Positions 29,901-37,059 of a stretch of 64,000 bases of DNA are shown here, in pieces. The stretch covers positions 1,425,724 to 1,489,723 of the forward strand of contig NC_049992.1 in the NCBI RefSeq assembly GCF_000003815.2. Reading direction: 5' to 3'. The position numbers and the translations under genes are program-made. This DNA is from Branchiostoma floridae (taxonomy: Eukaryota; Chordata; Leptocardii; Amphioxiformes; Branchiostomatidae). The notes beneath the pieces were generated by a model. The model was not told where the DNA came from, searched no databases, and was given only the letters and a program-made list of their open reading frames with translations. The first letter of the stretch is position 1; each line of letters starts with the position of its first letter.

Positions 29901-31985
29901 GAGGATAACGCCGCTATAGCTAATGCCATCAATTCTAAGTTTGCCGGAATATCCCAGTCCCTACCTCCGCTTGACTTCACCACACTACCAAGCTTTCTAC
30001 CTGCCTCTAAACAGTTACCCCCCCTCCAGGTGTGGGATGTGTACAAGCGCCTCCTAGCAATCAAGTCAAGCAAGGCACCCGGTCCTGATAGTATACCTCT
30101 GAAACTACTACGGGAGTTCGCTTGTGAATTTGCCGATCCCTTTTGCCATATCCTCAACACCTCCTTCGCGGAAGGACTCGTGCCGAGTCAGTGGAAAGAA
30201 GCTGTGGTAGTCCCCATTCCTAAATCTCAGCCACCCACACTTGACCAATTAAGACCAATTTCCCTTACATCTCAGTTTTCCAAGATCGCTGAATACTTCG
30301 CTCTGAACTGGATCTTGAACGACATTGACTTTGACAGTCGTCAGTTTGGAAGCTTGAAAGGGCGCTCGACTGTACACGCTATTGTCAGCCTAGTCGACAG
30401 TATATGCAAAGCTACAGACAAACCATCTACGACTTGCTCAATCTTGGCCACTGATTTCTCAAAGGCCTTCGATAGGCTGCACCATAACACAGTGATCACA
30501 AAACTGATAGATAAGGGACTAAGACCGGAACTTGTGCCCTGGATATGTGACTTTATCACCAACAGGCGGCAAGTTGTACGCTACCGAGGGTCTCTGTCCG
30601 GATGGGAGTATCTGTCGTGCGGAGTTGCACAAGGCACTCTGTTGGGACCAATACTTTTCCTCGTCTTAATTGATGATGCCTGCAATGACGCCAACAGTTC
30701 TGTGTGGAAATATGTTGACGACATGAACATGTTAGAAACTAGAACCCTACACCAGGCATCTACTCTACAAAGCGATCTGGATGAGTTAACTCCTGGTCTA
30801 AAACTAACCATATGGTACCNNNNNNNNNNNNNNNNNNNNNNNNNNNNNNNNNNNNNNNNNNNNNNNNNNNNNNNNNNNNNNNNNNNNNNNNNNNNNNNNN
30901 NNNNNNNNNNNNNNNNNNNGGTTCACCTCTCCCACAGTGACCTCACCACCATCTACACAGGATACATTAGACCTATCCTGGAGTATGCAGCTCCTGCCTG
31001 GTCCCCCGGTCTCACTAAAACCCAAGAACGAAGCCTTGAGCGGATCCAAAGACGGGCGTGCCGCATTATTCTTGGTGACTCCTACGTCGGATACGACCGT
31101 GCACTCCAACGGCTAGGACTGTCACGGCTATCTGAGAGAAGGGAACTGTTATGTGTTAAGTTTGCTAAGTCACTCTTGAAATCTGAGTACAGAGACTGGC
31201 TACCCCCGCAAAAATTTCAGATAACTGGCCGCACTACCAGAAACAGTGACAAGTTAGATTGCCCAGCAGCACGAACCAATAGATATAGAAACTCGCCAAT
31301 ACCGTACATGTGCCAACTGATTAACAAGTATGGCCTGATCCCTGAGTGACTTTTGAACGAACTGAGTGACTTTTGAACACATTTTTGAACAAGTTATATC
31401 GACTATTATATTGTGCACGTCTTTCCATATTAACCGAACACCTGTCTTGATTGTGATATGTAGTCTAAGACCAATGGTTCCTTATTCGTGATACAAATCG
31501 TATTGTTAGCAATTGAGATTTTGAACTATGCTGTCTTTTTAAATTGATGTACTTAACTTATAGGGTATCTCTCCCCGGAGGAGCACATGTAAATACCAAC
31601 ATAATTCAGACATAACTAAATGTCTGCTACGTGGTATGTTAATAAAGATTTCAAAGATTTCAATTTCAAAGAGAGACAGCAGGGTTCTCAGTGAGAGTGA
31701 GAGAGTGAGTGAGAGAGAGTGAAAGAATGAACGAGTGTTGCCCTGTTTGTAGTGATGTTGGTCTTGAGTGCCAGCAGAGTTCTCAGTGAGAGTGAGTGAG
31801 TGAGAGAGAGAGAGAGAGTAAGAGAATAAACGAGTGTTACCCTGTTAGCGGTGATGTTTGTCTTGAGTGACAGCAGAGTTCTCAGTGAGAGTGAGTGAGT
31901 GAGAGAGAGAGAGAATAAACGAGTGTTACCCTGTTAGCGGTGATGTTTGTCTTGAGTGACAGCAGAGTTCTCAGTAAGTGAGTTA

Positions 31986-32020
<35 letters not shown>

Positions 32021-33677
32021 AGAGAAAGTGTTACCCTGTTAGCAGTGATGATGGTCTTGAGAAACAGCAGGGTTCTCAAGTGAGTGAGTGAGTGAGTGAG
32101 TGAGGGAGGGAGGGAGGGAGGGAGGGAGTGAGAGAATGAACGACAGTTACGTACCCTGTTAGCAGTGATGTTTGTCTTGAGAGACAGTAGGGTTCTCATC
32201 CTGTGCTCCATCTGCTGTCTGCTGCGCTCCTCCTCTTCTGTGTCCTGGGCACGGACCCTGCAGAGAATAAAAACAGAGTCACAGTATGCACATGACCCTG
32301 GCTCTGGCCATGGGTATATGTAGAAAACATGGGCAGACTTCAATAGATTAAACATGAAGCTTTACAGTGTAGTGTTCTAGCTAAACACACAAAAATGTAG
32401 CTAAGCAAGTCAACATATCAAGAGGCCTTTGGTTTGAGCCCATTGACTATGGACATACTCATCACTTTGAATGATTTTGAATGATGAAGCACCTTGTATC
32501 AGAGAGCTTTCGGCATCAAATATGTGCACATAGATCAACCCAACACACTTTAGTATGAAGAAGAGTACGGGTGACTTTGCAATTGACTGTGCAATTGACT
32601 GAAAATGTGTCCAATGATCCATACAGAAGTAATTTAGTTTTCTCCACATACATAACTCCCGACTCACCTTGCTAAAGTCTCCTTGAGGAACTTGTTGGCC
32701 TGTTCCCTGCTCCTCCGTGCGGCCGCCATGGCCTGACGATGTTTCCTCTCCCGCTCACGGACAGCAGCCATGTGCTCTCTGAGAGGGAAGGAGAGGTGGG
32801 AACACTTTAACTACACTTACTGTGGCAATTATGATGTACATATACACAAGCATGACAGTCTTCAATCCTTATTTAACAATGTAGAGACAGGAATGCTGCC
32901 ATGTGTTCCCTGGAAGGCAAGGAAAGGTGTTAACTCTCAGACTAAATGTACATATGGCAAGAAATTGTTGTCAGGTTCATCTGTGATAGTGAACTCCATC
33001 TTGGTGGTTTATCTTGAATCTCAAAGGGCTACCTAATATACTGCTATGTTTTAGCTTGTTACATGTTTTGTGAAGAACTGAAATTTCCCATGTTTTACTA
33101 TGTCCAATAACTTGCCACTACAAACTAAACTTACAGTGGCATATCATATAATATACATGTACACAAGTCTTACATCCTTATTTAACAATGTAGAGATAGG
33201 GCTGTTGCTATGTGCTCCCTGGGAAGGAAGGAGAGGTGGGAATTTTCAAATCTTTTTTCACGGCAATATACAGTGCCGTCCTCGTGATAGTTAACATCGG
33301 TCATTTCCCATTGTCTGACTAGTCACTGACAGAGACTGACAGGGTTCTGTCTGACTAAGGACATCAAATGCAGGTGGCGGTAACATCACTGGATGGGGGA
33401 ATACCAACCTTTCTCTAGATTTCCTCCTCCTCTCGGCCTGCTGAGTGGCCAGCAGTTCCTATCTAACCTGCTAGGGGGCATTGTTTACTAACCTCTCCCT
33501 AGTTTTTCTCCTCCTCTCGGCCTGCTGAGTGGCCAACAGTTCCCGTCTCCCCCGCTGGGTGGCGTTCTCCGTTCGCTCCTTCTGCATCCGCTCTTCCTCC
33601 AGTCGGAGCTCCTCCCCAGCCAGCAGGAACTTCCCCTGCTCAACCTGGGCTTTGGCTAGGGTGTACCTGCAGGTAAG

Positions 33678-33725
<48 letters not shown>

Positions 33726-36700
33726 GAACCTTCCCCTGCGCAACCTGAGCTTTGGGGAAGGTGTACCTACAGGTAAAATCAATCAATGAAGCAATCAATC
33801 AATGATCTGTTTTACAGATGAGACAACTTTTGTAACTTGGAAACCTCAGAGCTTTGGCCAGGGAATATCTACATGTAGATGTGATGGATGGTCCTGCTTA
33901 GAGTAAGGCGAAACTATTTTCTCCTTTATTATGCAGTGTCAGGTAAAAGTGAAAGTTCATCCTTACTCTGCCTCATCCAGTTGATCTATGATCTGTTTCT
34001 CCAGAGTCTCCTCTGCTGTCAGCTCGTCCAGCAGACGGCCATGTTGCGCCCTCAGGCGGTGGAGACTGGCACTGCAGCGGGAGGGGGGCACGTTAGGGTC
34101 TTGTGAGAAAGTTCACACATATCCGAATCTATCTTAAAATTTTAACATTTTAACTATCAATAATGATGATCAGCAAAAAGCAATCATTGTACTAGCTTAG
34201 AGTTAAAGCATTTGCTGTAGATGAGTTAGAAAGCACAAAAGAACTGTACCTTTACCATTTTAAGAGTAGTACCATCTTTATTTTCAGAGACTTAACTAAC
34301 TGCTACTTGTTGGAAGTTCTTATGTGGCGATTACACATTGTGTAATGTTATGCCATAATCTGGCTGCTTCAAACAAAACCTGGTTGCACAAGTAGATACT
34401 GGACAGTCTTTATTCCTTAACACAAGTTACAAGTAGAAGAAGAAGAAAAATAGTTTTAAGACTCACTGGTTTTCCTTCTCCTCCTCCTCCTTAATCCTGA
34501 GGTACACCTGGTCCCGCTCCTTCTCAAGAACATCCAGCTTCTCACGACACGTCTTCAGCGCCTCCCTGGGGAGGGGGGAGATATCACAGAAGAAAGTCAG
34601 ACACCAAAACAACTTCTTCATATCGAAAACTTCCCACCAATGAATTTCAAATATCAAGATTCAACAGATGTTCTGAAAGTATTTTTGTGAGCAAACTTGC
34701 CCCCCCCCCCCCAACTTCTGCAGCAATTTTCCCCATTACGACATTCCCTTGGCAGAGATGGGGGGCGCCATAGGCTTTCTACAACTTATGATCCACTGCT
34801 CACTAAGTCACATGTTCGATGGTCGAAAGCGAGGCAAGCCACGGCAGTCACGCTTTGTTTTTTTTTTTTCTCAATTCTGGATGAGTGATGACTACTTTCT
34901 TCTTGTTTGCTCTATTGCTTTGTAAAGTTGATCATGTCTTTTTGTGTAAACCTGCTTATGCAGCTTTTTTTTGTAAATTGTAATGTTTGTTTTTTGGAAA
35001 TTGTATGCTTGCTGTAACTAGTGTTAGACTGTTTTGTATCCTACTTATTTGTGTATTTTTGTCTTTAATACTGATGTGATGATCATGTTTGTGTATTTTT
35101 TTTTTAATGTTTTTAGCTTTTGACGTTTGCTTCTTGTGTTTATTGTTCTAATGTTAAGGTTTTTTTGTAAGCCTAATGTTGTATTTGTAAACATTGCAAT
35201 GTTTGTGTGAGTTTGTTAGTGCTAAGATAGTGGTATACTTGATGTGTTTATATTTGTGATTCCTTTTGAATCTTCTGATTTTTTTTAATGCAAATGGAAT
35301 GTTTGAGTAATATTCATGTAAATTTGTGATATGTGTAAAATTGAAACCAGGGAAGGAAAACCCTGCACAGAAACCCAGGGATGACACCCCTGCACAGAAG
35401 TCCTGGGGAAGAAACCCTAGCACAAAAAATCCAGGGGGGATAAAACACCACTGTAAAAAAAGTCCTAGGGAGCAAACCCTAGCCCAAAAAAGCCAGTGGG
35501 AATGGCCCCTGCAACAATATGTAAATGTGTTATAGTATGATAGTATTGCATATGTCTAGATGACTGAGTAAAGGTAGACTAGTGTGTAAAATGGTAAGGT
35601 AATGCTAGTTCAAATATTCTATAATGATCGACTTTAGTTCTGTATATTTAGTCGTATGTTCTATAGTGATTTGGTGATTATCTTTTAATGTTCTGTACTT
35701 TAGATCTATGACTTGTGAATAAAAGGTGAAAAAAAAAAAAAAAATGATCCACTGCTCACTAAGTCACATGTTCTATCTGCTTAAAGTGAAGAATGTGCAC
35801 TAAGACAAAAACCACCAAAGTTACAGCAATGTTTTTCTCACCTGCATTTCTGCACCTGGTACTCCTTCTCCAACACCTTCTCACTCAGCTGGTCCAGATG
35901 TTTCCTCAGAGCCATCATCCGGATGTGCTCCGATCGGGTCTGCTTCTGTTTCTCCGTGATGGGGGGACCGCCTTCTCTCTCTTCTCTGTGTGGTTTTAAC
36001 AGTACAATCATAGGTATAAAATCATATCATAACTTCTCTGTCAGTCTGCGTTGGAGGATTGCCTTCTCTCTCCTGAGTGGTTTATGTCTTGATATTTTCC
36101 ATGCGGTTAAGATCAACTTTCTAAATTTTTTTCTAATTCAAACAAATCTAAAAAAAAAAACAGTGAAACTCCAGACAACTCACCCTGTGAGTGACTCCTC
36201 CTCCTCACTGTAGATCTCAGGATCACTCTCATACTCCCTGTCAAGGGCACCTGGGGACAGAAACAGAAACATTAATTTTTCTTACTGCAAACTCATCCCA
36301 AACTTCATAAGGCCCATAACTCCAGCATGTCTCACATACACCCCTATAACAGACATGGTATCACCCTTACCTTCATCAGACTCCATCCATTGCCTGGACT
36401 GTCCCACTGCCCCCAGGGGTTACTCCGGCATGTCTCACATACACCCCTATAACAGACATGGTATCACCCTTACCTTCATCAGACTCCATCCATTGCCTGG
36501 ACTGTCCCACTGCTCCCAGGGGTTCCTCCAGCATGTCCTACATACACCCCTATAACCTGACTTGGTATCACCCTTACCCTCATCAGACTCCATCCATTGC
36601 CTGGACTGTCCCACTGCTCCCAGGGGTTCCTCCAGCATGTCTCACATACACCCCTATAACAGACATGGTATCACCCTTACCTTCATCAGACTCCATCCAT

Positions 36701-37059
36701 TGCCTGGACTGTCCCACTGCCCCCAGGGGTTCCTCCGGCATGTCCTACATACACCCCTATAACCTGACATGGTATCACCCTTACCTTCATTGGACTCCAG
36801 CCATTGTCTGGACTGTCCCACTGCCCCCAGGGGTTACTCCAGCATGTCTCACATACACCCCTATAACAGACATGGTATCACCCTTACCTTCATCAGACTC
36901 CATCCATTGCCTGGACTGTCCCACTGCACCCAGGGGTTCCTCCAGCATGTCCTCAGGTAGAGGTGAGTTCAGGTCAGCATCATCCTGGTCCTCATCTTCC
37001 TCCTCCTCCATCCCATCCTCCAGAGGACTGTCATACTCCTCCTCTTCTTCTGGGTCCAT
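1739..37059 (-). CDS. CFAP74: Cilia- and flagella-associated protein 74 (CFAP74), whole gene, 42 coding exons
   Basis: CFAP74/FAP74 is a structural protein of the C1d projection of the axonemal central pair in motile cilia, working with CFAP46, CFAP54 and CFAP221. I rebuilt the reading frame from GT-AG junctions. All 42 coding exons join in phase and give 1713 residues, against roughly 1600 in mammals. Landmarks shared with the mammalian protein include PKPIGGTKM, EFKGQPFYSKP, MSAGMSCDMMVTFKPM, RFEVPKELRDHMELLPKTGY and a C-terminal ERYKVLLRGLVV. The order is an acidic N-terminus, a long coiled coil, then ASH/MSP-like beta domains. The start ATG (37057-37059) lies 11 bases inside an exon that begins with an acceptor, so a 5' noncoding exon is expected upstream. 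Many introns hold duplicated exon edges. A LINE, several MITEs and one assembly gap lie in introns. The next entries give the exons. Confidence 0.93.
2130..2180 (-). repeat. Degenerate copy of the CFAP74 exon 42 acceptor region
   Basis: The sequence around 2137-2185 (GGTGGGGAACAGGAAAC) repeats the block just upstream of exon 42 (1838-1890), including its CCCCAG-type acceptor context. It may be one old duplicated unit. Confidence 0.4.
3060..3745. repeat. Repeated exon-40 edge in CFAP74 intron 40, with GTAACA-type microsatellite
   Basis: About four copies of a block matching the last about 70 nt of exon 40 (ending GCTGCCAAAAAG on the minus strand, followed by GTGGGG) alternate with long TTACTGTTACTGTAACTG-like simple repeats. 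Copies start near 3065, 3225, 3395 and 3635. Each keeps a GT directly after the exon-like end. Confidence 0.7.
4177..4426. mobile_element. Foldback MITE with 6-bp target duplication
   Basis: A 250-bp near-palindrome in CFAP74 intron 39. The ends read TTGTGGGAAGACTAAACTTT and its complement, and long arms meet near 4290-4320. The direct repeat ATGACA lies on both sides (4171-4176 and 4427-4432). There is no coding capacity. The superfamily is not assignable from the ends alone. Confidence 0.8.
4755..4925 (-). mobile_element. SINE fragment (same family as 54427-54677)
   Basis: The minus strand reads GTGCCCTTGGGAAATACACT followed by a CACTCCA...AGGTGTAAAAA block. This matches the body of the SINE at 54.5 kb (GTGCCCTTGGGAAAGGCACT, then CTCCATCCAGGTGTAAAAA). 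The tRNA-like head is worn. Confidence 0.6.
5182..5710. repeat. Tandem copies of the CFAP74 exon 38 acceptor edge
   Basis: Four extra copies of a unit of about 130 bp lie just upstream (transcript sense) of exon 38. Each has the CCTGTTCCAG acceptor and the first about 75 nt of exon-like sequence (GCACCAGTAACAACAG onward, up to AACATCCCTGCAG), then diverges into TTAGGGTTGACC. Only the copy ending at 5181 continues into the full exon. Confidence 0.8.
5869..5936. repeat. Copy of the CFAP74 exon 37 donor edge
   Basis: On the minus strand this repeats the last about 50 nt of exon 37 and its GGTAAGT donor (CCCGAGTTCTTACA... to TTGTTGGTAAG), once, immediately inside intron 37. Confidence 0.7.
6290..6485 (-). 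mobile_element. SINE fragment, minus strand
   Basis: On the minus strand there is a B-box-like GGGTTTGATCCTGG, then ATACTTTACATGACTTTCTT and CTCCATAGAGGTGTGAAAAT. This is the same architecture as the 54.5-kb SINE. It lies in CFAP74 intron 36. Confidence 0.55.
6833..6885. repeat. Degenerate copy of the CFAP74 exon 36 acceptor edge
   Basis: GTGCCAATGTCTCATAAAAC followed by TGCAAAT mirrors the exon 36 start region (6660-6695). There is one decayed copy inside intron 35. Confidence 0.5.
7041..7135. repeat. Copy of most of CFAP74 exon 35 with its donor
   Basis: About 90 nt match exon 35 (7189-7308) from its GAGGGAGTTCAGCAG block to the ACTTACAT donor context, separated from it by GGGTTAGGGT-type simple sequence. 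The true acceptor side is absent, so this is an incomplete exon copy. Confidence 0.7.
7490..9900. other. CFAP74 intron 34, no gene seen
   Basis: A long AT-rich intron (7309-9928). It holds two copies of a block of about 190 bp near 7480-7590 and 7680-7790 (both with GGAACAGCATCGTT and a GTGGCACCTCCT motif), a fragment of the repeat family described at 9722-9856, and no open frame that I would support. Confidence 0.5.
9722..9856. repeat. Dispersed repeat (copies near 9.8, 19.8-20.1 and 42.4 kb)
   Basis: Shared blocks are GTTACTCAAGCAACTG or its complement, ATATGGTTTTGGAAACGGTC, CAGACGTTTC and ATTACCTG with TAACCTTC. Copies occur here, at 19728-20110 (two, partly head to head) and at 42375-42490, and a worn piece at 8728-8775. 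Probably the 3' part of a retroelement or a MITE family; the class is unknown. Confidence 0.55.
11440..11876. repeat. 28-bp minisatellite made of the CFAP74 exon 32 donor edge
   Basis: About 15 near-identical units. The minus strand unit is CTGGAAAACTGCCTTATAA (the last coding bases of exon 32) followed by the donor GTACGTATC. The unit at 11858-11876 is the real exon end; the others lie in intron 32. Confidence 0.9.
12541..12592. repeat. Copy of the CFAP74 exon 31 donor edge
   Basis: The block TTACTTTGGATCTACAGCAT followed by GAGGTGAGGGC repeats the 3' end of exon 31 (12625-12662) once, with a GTAAG donor on the minus strand. Confidence 0.7.
12629..12771 (-). CDS. CFAP74: CFAP74 exon 31: lysine-rich linker (residues 1220-1267)
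   Basis: This exon encodes a Lys/Pro/Ser-rich, probably disordered linker (KKGKKADKKGKSPSD at its start, PSPDAVDPR at its end). It enters in phase 0 and leaves in phase 2, matching both neighbours. A degenerate copy of its 3' end with a donor lies in the next intron at about 12541-12590. Confidence 0.82.
13240..13450. repeat. Two copies of the CFAP74 exon 30 donor edge
   Basis: Blocks near 13245-13318 and 13412-13450 match the exon 30 end (13640-13700: ACTCACGTCGCTGTTCC, TCTCGAGTTCGGACTTCCTG). The first keeps the GTGAGT donor; the second is decayed. Between them lie duplicated intron pieces. Confidence 0.7.
13656..20829 (-). CDS. CFAP74: CFAP74 exons 20-30: central beta-domain region (residues 766-1219)
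   Basis: Exons: 20758-20829, 20248-20324, 19437-19559, 17944-18065, 17588-17716, 16710-16797, 16209-16382, 15757-15849, 15234-15351, 14234-14433, 13656-13820. Exons 21-24 encode DFGLGSDFLDVSALDG, MGDIGPFSAVKLEIIFAP and KELRDHMELLPKTGY, recognisable in mammalian CFAP74. Exon 26 begins a further ASH-like unit (DFGFCSIYESVKTTIKLTN). Exon 30 has a short Arg/Glu-rich helix (REEVVRIRSRLREAQLKR). The 231-N gap (21551-21781) lies in intron 19. Exons 19 and 20 are phase-compatible, so no phase-changing exon is lost there. Exon 20 is low-complexity (Gly/Asp/Glu/Lys) and is the least certain. Confidence 0.87.
14530..14597. repeat. Copy of the CFAP74 exon 29 acceptor edge
   Basis: On the minus strand GTTCCAGCGACTGCCCTGA and the next about 50 nt repeat the start of exon 29 (14433 downward) once, upstream of the real exon. 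It keeps the acceptor, and its exon-like part runs into an ATAC-rich intron. Confidence 0.7.
15352..15535. repeat. 59-bp repeats of the CFAP74 exon 28 acceptor edge, each with a GTAAGT donor
   Basis: Three copies upstream of exon 28, each reading on the minus strand TGTGTTTCAG, then GAGTACACGTTTGAGCTGAC, then CTGTAAGTCAGG. Every copy therefore has an acceptor, about 22 nt of exon-like sequence and a strong donor. Confidence 0.85.
17000..17587. repeat. 81-bp repeats of the CFAP74 exon 24 donor edge
   Basis: About six units, mostly 81 bp, with donors near 17090, 17171, 17268, 17346, 17427 and 17508. Each copies the last 40-50 nt of exon 24 (CAGCTCAAGTTCTTACCCAG on the minus strand) and its GTAA donor, then TATATAAACCCCAGTACAG. 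The genuine exon ends at 17588. Confidence 0.88.
18473..19196. repeat. 32-bp minisatellite made of the CFAP74 exon 22 donor edge
   Basis: About 20 units, interrupted once near 18580-18645. On the minus strand each unit is CAGACCCATGCTCCGACAGT followed by GTAAGTCTTTCT. It copies the end of exon 22 (19437: CCCTGCTCCGACAGC|GTAAGTC). Two larger, older copies lie between array and exon near 19320-19350. Confidence 0.9.
20330..20560. repeat. Copies of the CFAP74 exon 21 acceptor edge
   Basis: The start of exon 21 with its CCCCAG acceptor (plus strand GTGGTCTCCCCTGGGGATAG) recurs near 20420 and 20523, with shared ATAAACATAAAC and ATCATCTACAGCTGATCTGC spacers. Unit about 105 bp. Confidence 0.75.
21551..21781. 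other. Assembly gap (231 N)
   Basis: A run of N inside CFAP74 intron 19. Coding phase on both sides is compatible, so there is no need to postulate a lost exon, though one of length divisible by three cannot be excluded. Confidence 0.99.
22028..22354. mobile_element. hAT-like foldback MITE, family 1 (copy in CFAP74 intron 19)
   Basis: Terminal inverted repeats TAGCCTGGAATCCAGCC and GGCTGGATTCCAGGCTA, further inner inverted pairs (ACGCTTCCTGCCAA and TTGGCAGGAAGC), and 8-bp direct repeats AAGGACGG at 22020-22027 and 22355-22362. An 8-bp duplication suits hAT. Ends match the MITE at 51734-52013. Confidence 0.82.
22385..22570. repeat. Two copies of the CFAP74 exon 19 donor edge
   Basis: AACCTTCCAGTGCCTT (minus strand AAGGCACTGGAAG|GTTTGTG) recurs at about 22390 and 22479 before the real exon end at 22571, with an 89-bp period and a common CATTGTGACCCTGTCC spacer. 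Confidence 0.75.
22571..25732 (-). CDS. CFAP74: CFAP74 exons 13-19: first ASH/MSP-like domains (residues 517-765)
   Basis: Exons: 25556-25732, 25114-25232, 24678-24744, 24151-24240, 23454-23577, 22981-23030, 22571-22691. Exon 13 holds the most conserved CFAP74 block (PKPIGGTKM to the SKPDVIHFK motif). Exons 14-17 give a beta-rich ASH/MSP-like pattern (DFDVGKTYKKKVQLTN, then DFGTQVIGETLKKTITLTN). Exon 18 is only 50 nt (DAKPRTVTTAETSLGRL). I accept it because it is flanked by TTAG and GTAAGT and is the only piece that carries the phase-1 end of exon 17 into the phase-0 start of exon 19; direct joining of 17 to 19 meets a stop. Exon 14 uses the inner GTAAGG donor, giving HLVFDPPGQMS across the junction. 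Confidence 0.88.
25385..25553. repeat. Degenerate copies of the CFAP74 exon 13 donor edge
   Basis: CTTGAAGT...AACATCAGGTTTGCTG blocks near 25403, 25445 and 25500 repeat the end of exon 13 (25556-25600) in decayed form, with 40-55 bp spacing. Confidence 0.65.
26334..26395. repeat. Copy of the CFAP74 exon 12 donor edge
   Basis: The last about 55 nt of exon 12 and its AAG|GTAAG donor occur once more inside intron 12 (plus strand ACCTTGTAAGCCTTGTGTTC onward). Confidence 0.75.
26428..37059 (-). CDS. CFAP74: CFAP74 exons 1-12: acidic N-terminus and coiled coil (residues 1-516)
   Basis: Exons in transcript order: 36888-37059, 36184-36250, 35842-35985, 34467-34565, 33967-34071, 33493-33666, 32668-32778, 32155-32257, 27934-28091, 27317-27449, 26739-26840, 26428-26607. 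The first about 80 residues are almost all Asp/Glu (start MDPEEEEEYDS). Exons 3-10 encode a continuous Lys/Arg/Glu/Gln-rich coiled coil, as in mammalian CFAP74. Exon 8 ends in the conserved SLKTNITANR and continues into exon 9 (ENLRAVQARDRA), which fixes the splice across the LINE-containing intron. Exon 12 is acidic, ends FAGLWDQEHKAYK and joins VPEDHEVPPKP in exon 13. Introns 1, 6, 8, 9 and 12 contain repeated copies of the preceding exon's 3' end. Confidence 0.9.
27793..27890. repeat. Incomplete copy of CFAP74 exon 9
   Basis: About 90 nt match the 3' half of exon 9 (27934-28030), with a GA|GTGAG donor and, by chance or design, an upstream CCACAG acceptor. Its phase does not fit exons 9 and 10, and the proper exon 9-exon 10 junction is in frame without it, so I treat it as a pseudo-exon. 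Confidence 0.7.
28285..28948. repeat. Minisatellite from the CFAP74 exon 8 donor edge, left part
   Basis: Units of about 85-110 bp repeat the exon 8 end (CTCTCAAGACAAACATC, then AACAGGGTAACAC on the minus strand) alternating with (TCAC)n-like TGAGTGAGTG tracts. About six units lie here; the array resumes after the LINE at 31671. Confidence 0.85.
28950..31349 (+). pseudogene. LINE ORF2 fragment: endonuclease (partial) and reverse transcriptase
   Basis: One open frame of about 800 codons, including the gap. The AP-endonuclease remnant shows GGVAVYVKQQ, AILGDFN and GLSDHLSVLW. RT blocks follow in order: APGPDSIPLKLLRE, RPISLTSQFSKIAEYF, DFSKAFDRLHH, GVAQGTLLGPILF, and the catalytic YVDD. After the gap comes the thumb/C-terminal part with LERIQRRACRIILG and LCVKFAKSLLKS. 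The apparent upstream ATG (28887) lies in the host satellite and is not the element's start. Known relatives have roughly 80-100 residues between the blocks flanking the gap, so the 100-N placeholder is probably too short. The copy cannot be mobile, since it is 5' truncated. Confidence 0.85.
30820..30919. other. Assembly gap (100 N)
   Basis: A fixed-size run of N inside the LINE reverse transcriptase frame. The open frame across it is fortuitous. Confidence 0.99.
31671..32154. repeat. Minisatellite from the CFAP74 exon 8 donor edge, right part
   Basis: About five units between the LINE and the genuine exon 8 end (32155), with the same exon-edge block, decoy AACAGG|GTAAC donors and GAGA/TGAG/GAGG tracts. 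Confidence 0.85.
33411..33481. repeat. Copy of the CFAP74 exon 6 donor edge
   Basis: The end of exon 6 (plus strand CTCGGCCTGCTGAGTGGCCA with flanks) recurs once just inside intron 6, including an AACCT donor context. Confidence 0.7.
33676..33726. repeat. (TCAA)n microsatellite next to exon 6
   Basis: A pure AATC/TCAA tetranucleotide run of about 50 bp, followed at 33727-33775 by a partial copy of the exon 6 acceptor side (GGTGTACCTACAGGTA). Confidence 0.8.
34818..35743 (+). mobile_element. Retroposed transcript or LINE 3' end with poly(A) and 30-bp target duplication
   Basis: A 926-bp AT-rich insert in CFAP74 intron 3. It ends with AATAAA (35718-35723) and an A-tract. The same 30 bases flank it directly: 34788-34817 and 35744-35773. 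No convincing ORF is seen; the insert looks like a 3' UTR. The 35340-35510 part has imperfect repeats of an AACCCTGCACAGAA-type motif. It is a processed copy made by target-primed reverse transcription; the source gene is not recognised. Confidence 0.78.
36355..36887. repeat. 103-bp repeats of the CFAP74 exon 1 donor edge
   Basis: Five extra copies in intron 1 of the exon 1 end (minus strand CAGACTATGG-like and TGGATGGAGTCTGATGAAG), each with the donor GTAAGGGTGATACC and a TATAGGGGTGTATGTG spacer. Exon-like ends fall near 36370, 36473, 36577, 36680 and 36784; the genuine one is 36888. Confidence 0.9.

Larger units (their letters stand above)
28949..31670 (+). mobile_element. 5'-truncated jockey/CR1-type LINE in CFAP74 intron 8
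   Basis: The element is inserted inside the exon-8-derived minisatellite, opposite to CFAP74. GAGAG flanks it (28944-28948 and 31671-31675), consistent with a 5-bp target duplication. It starts abruptly within the endonuclease domain, runs through a reverse transcriptase and ends in a 3' UTR closed by AATAAAGATTTCAAAGATTT-like short repeats instead of poly(A). The arrays on both sides are recognisably one array, so the array existed before insertion. A 100-N gap lies inside. Confidence 0.88.
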
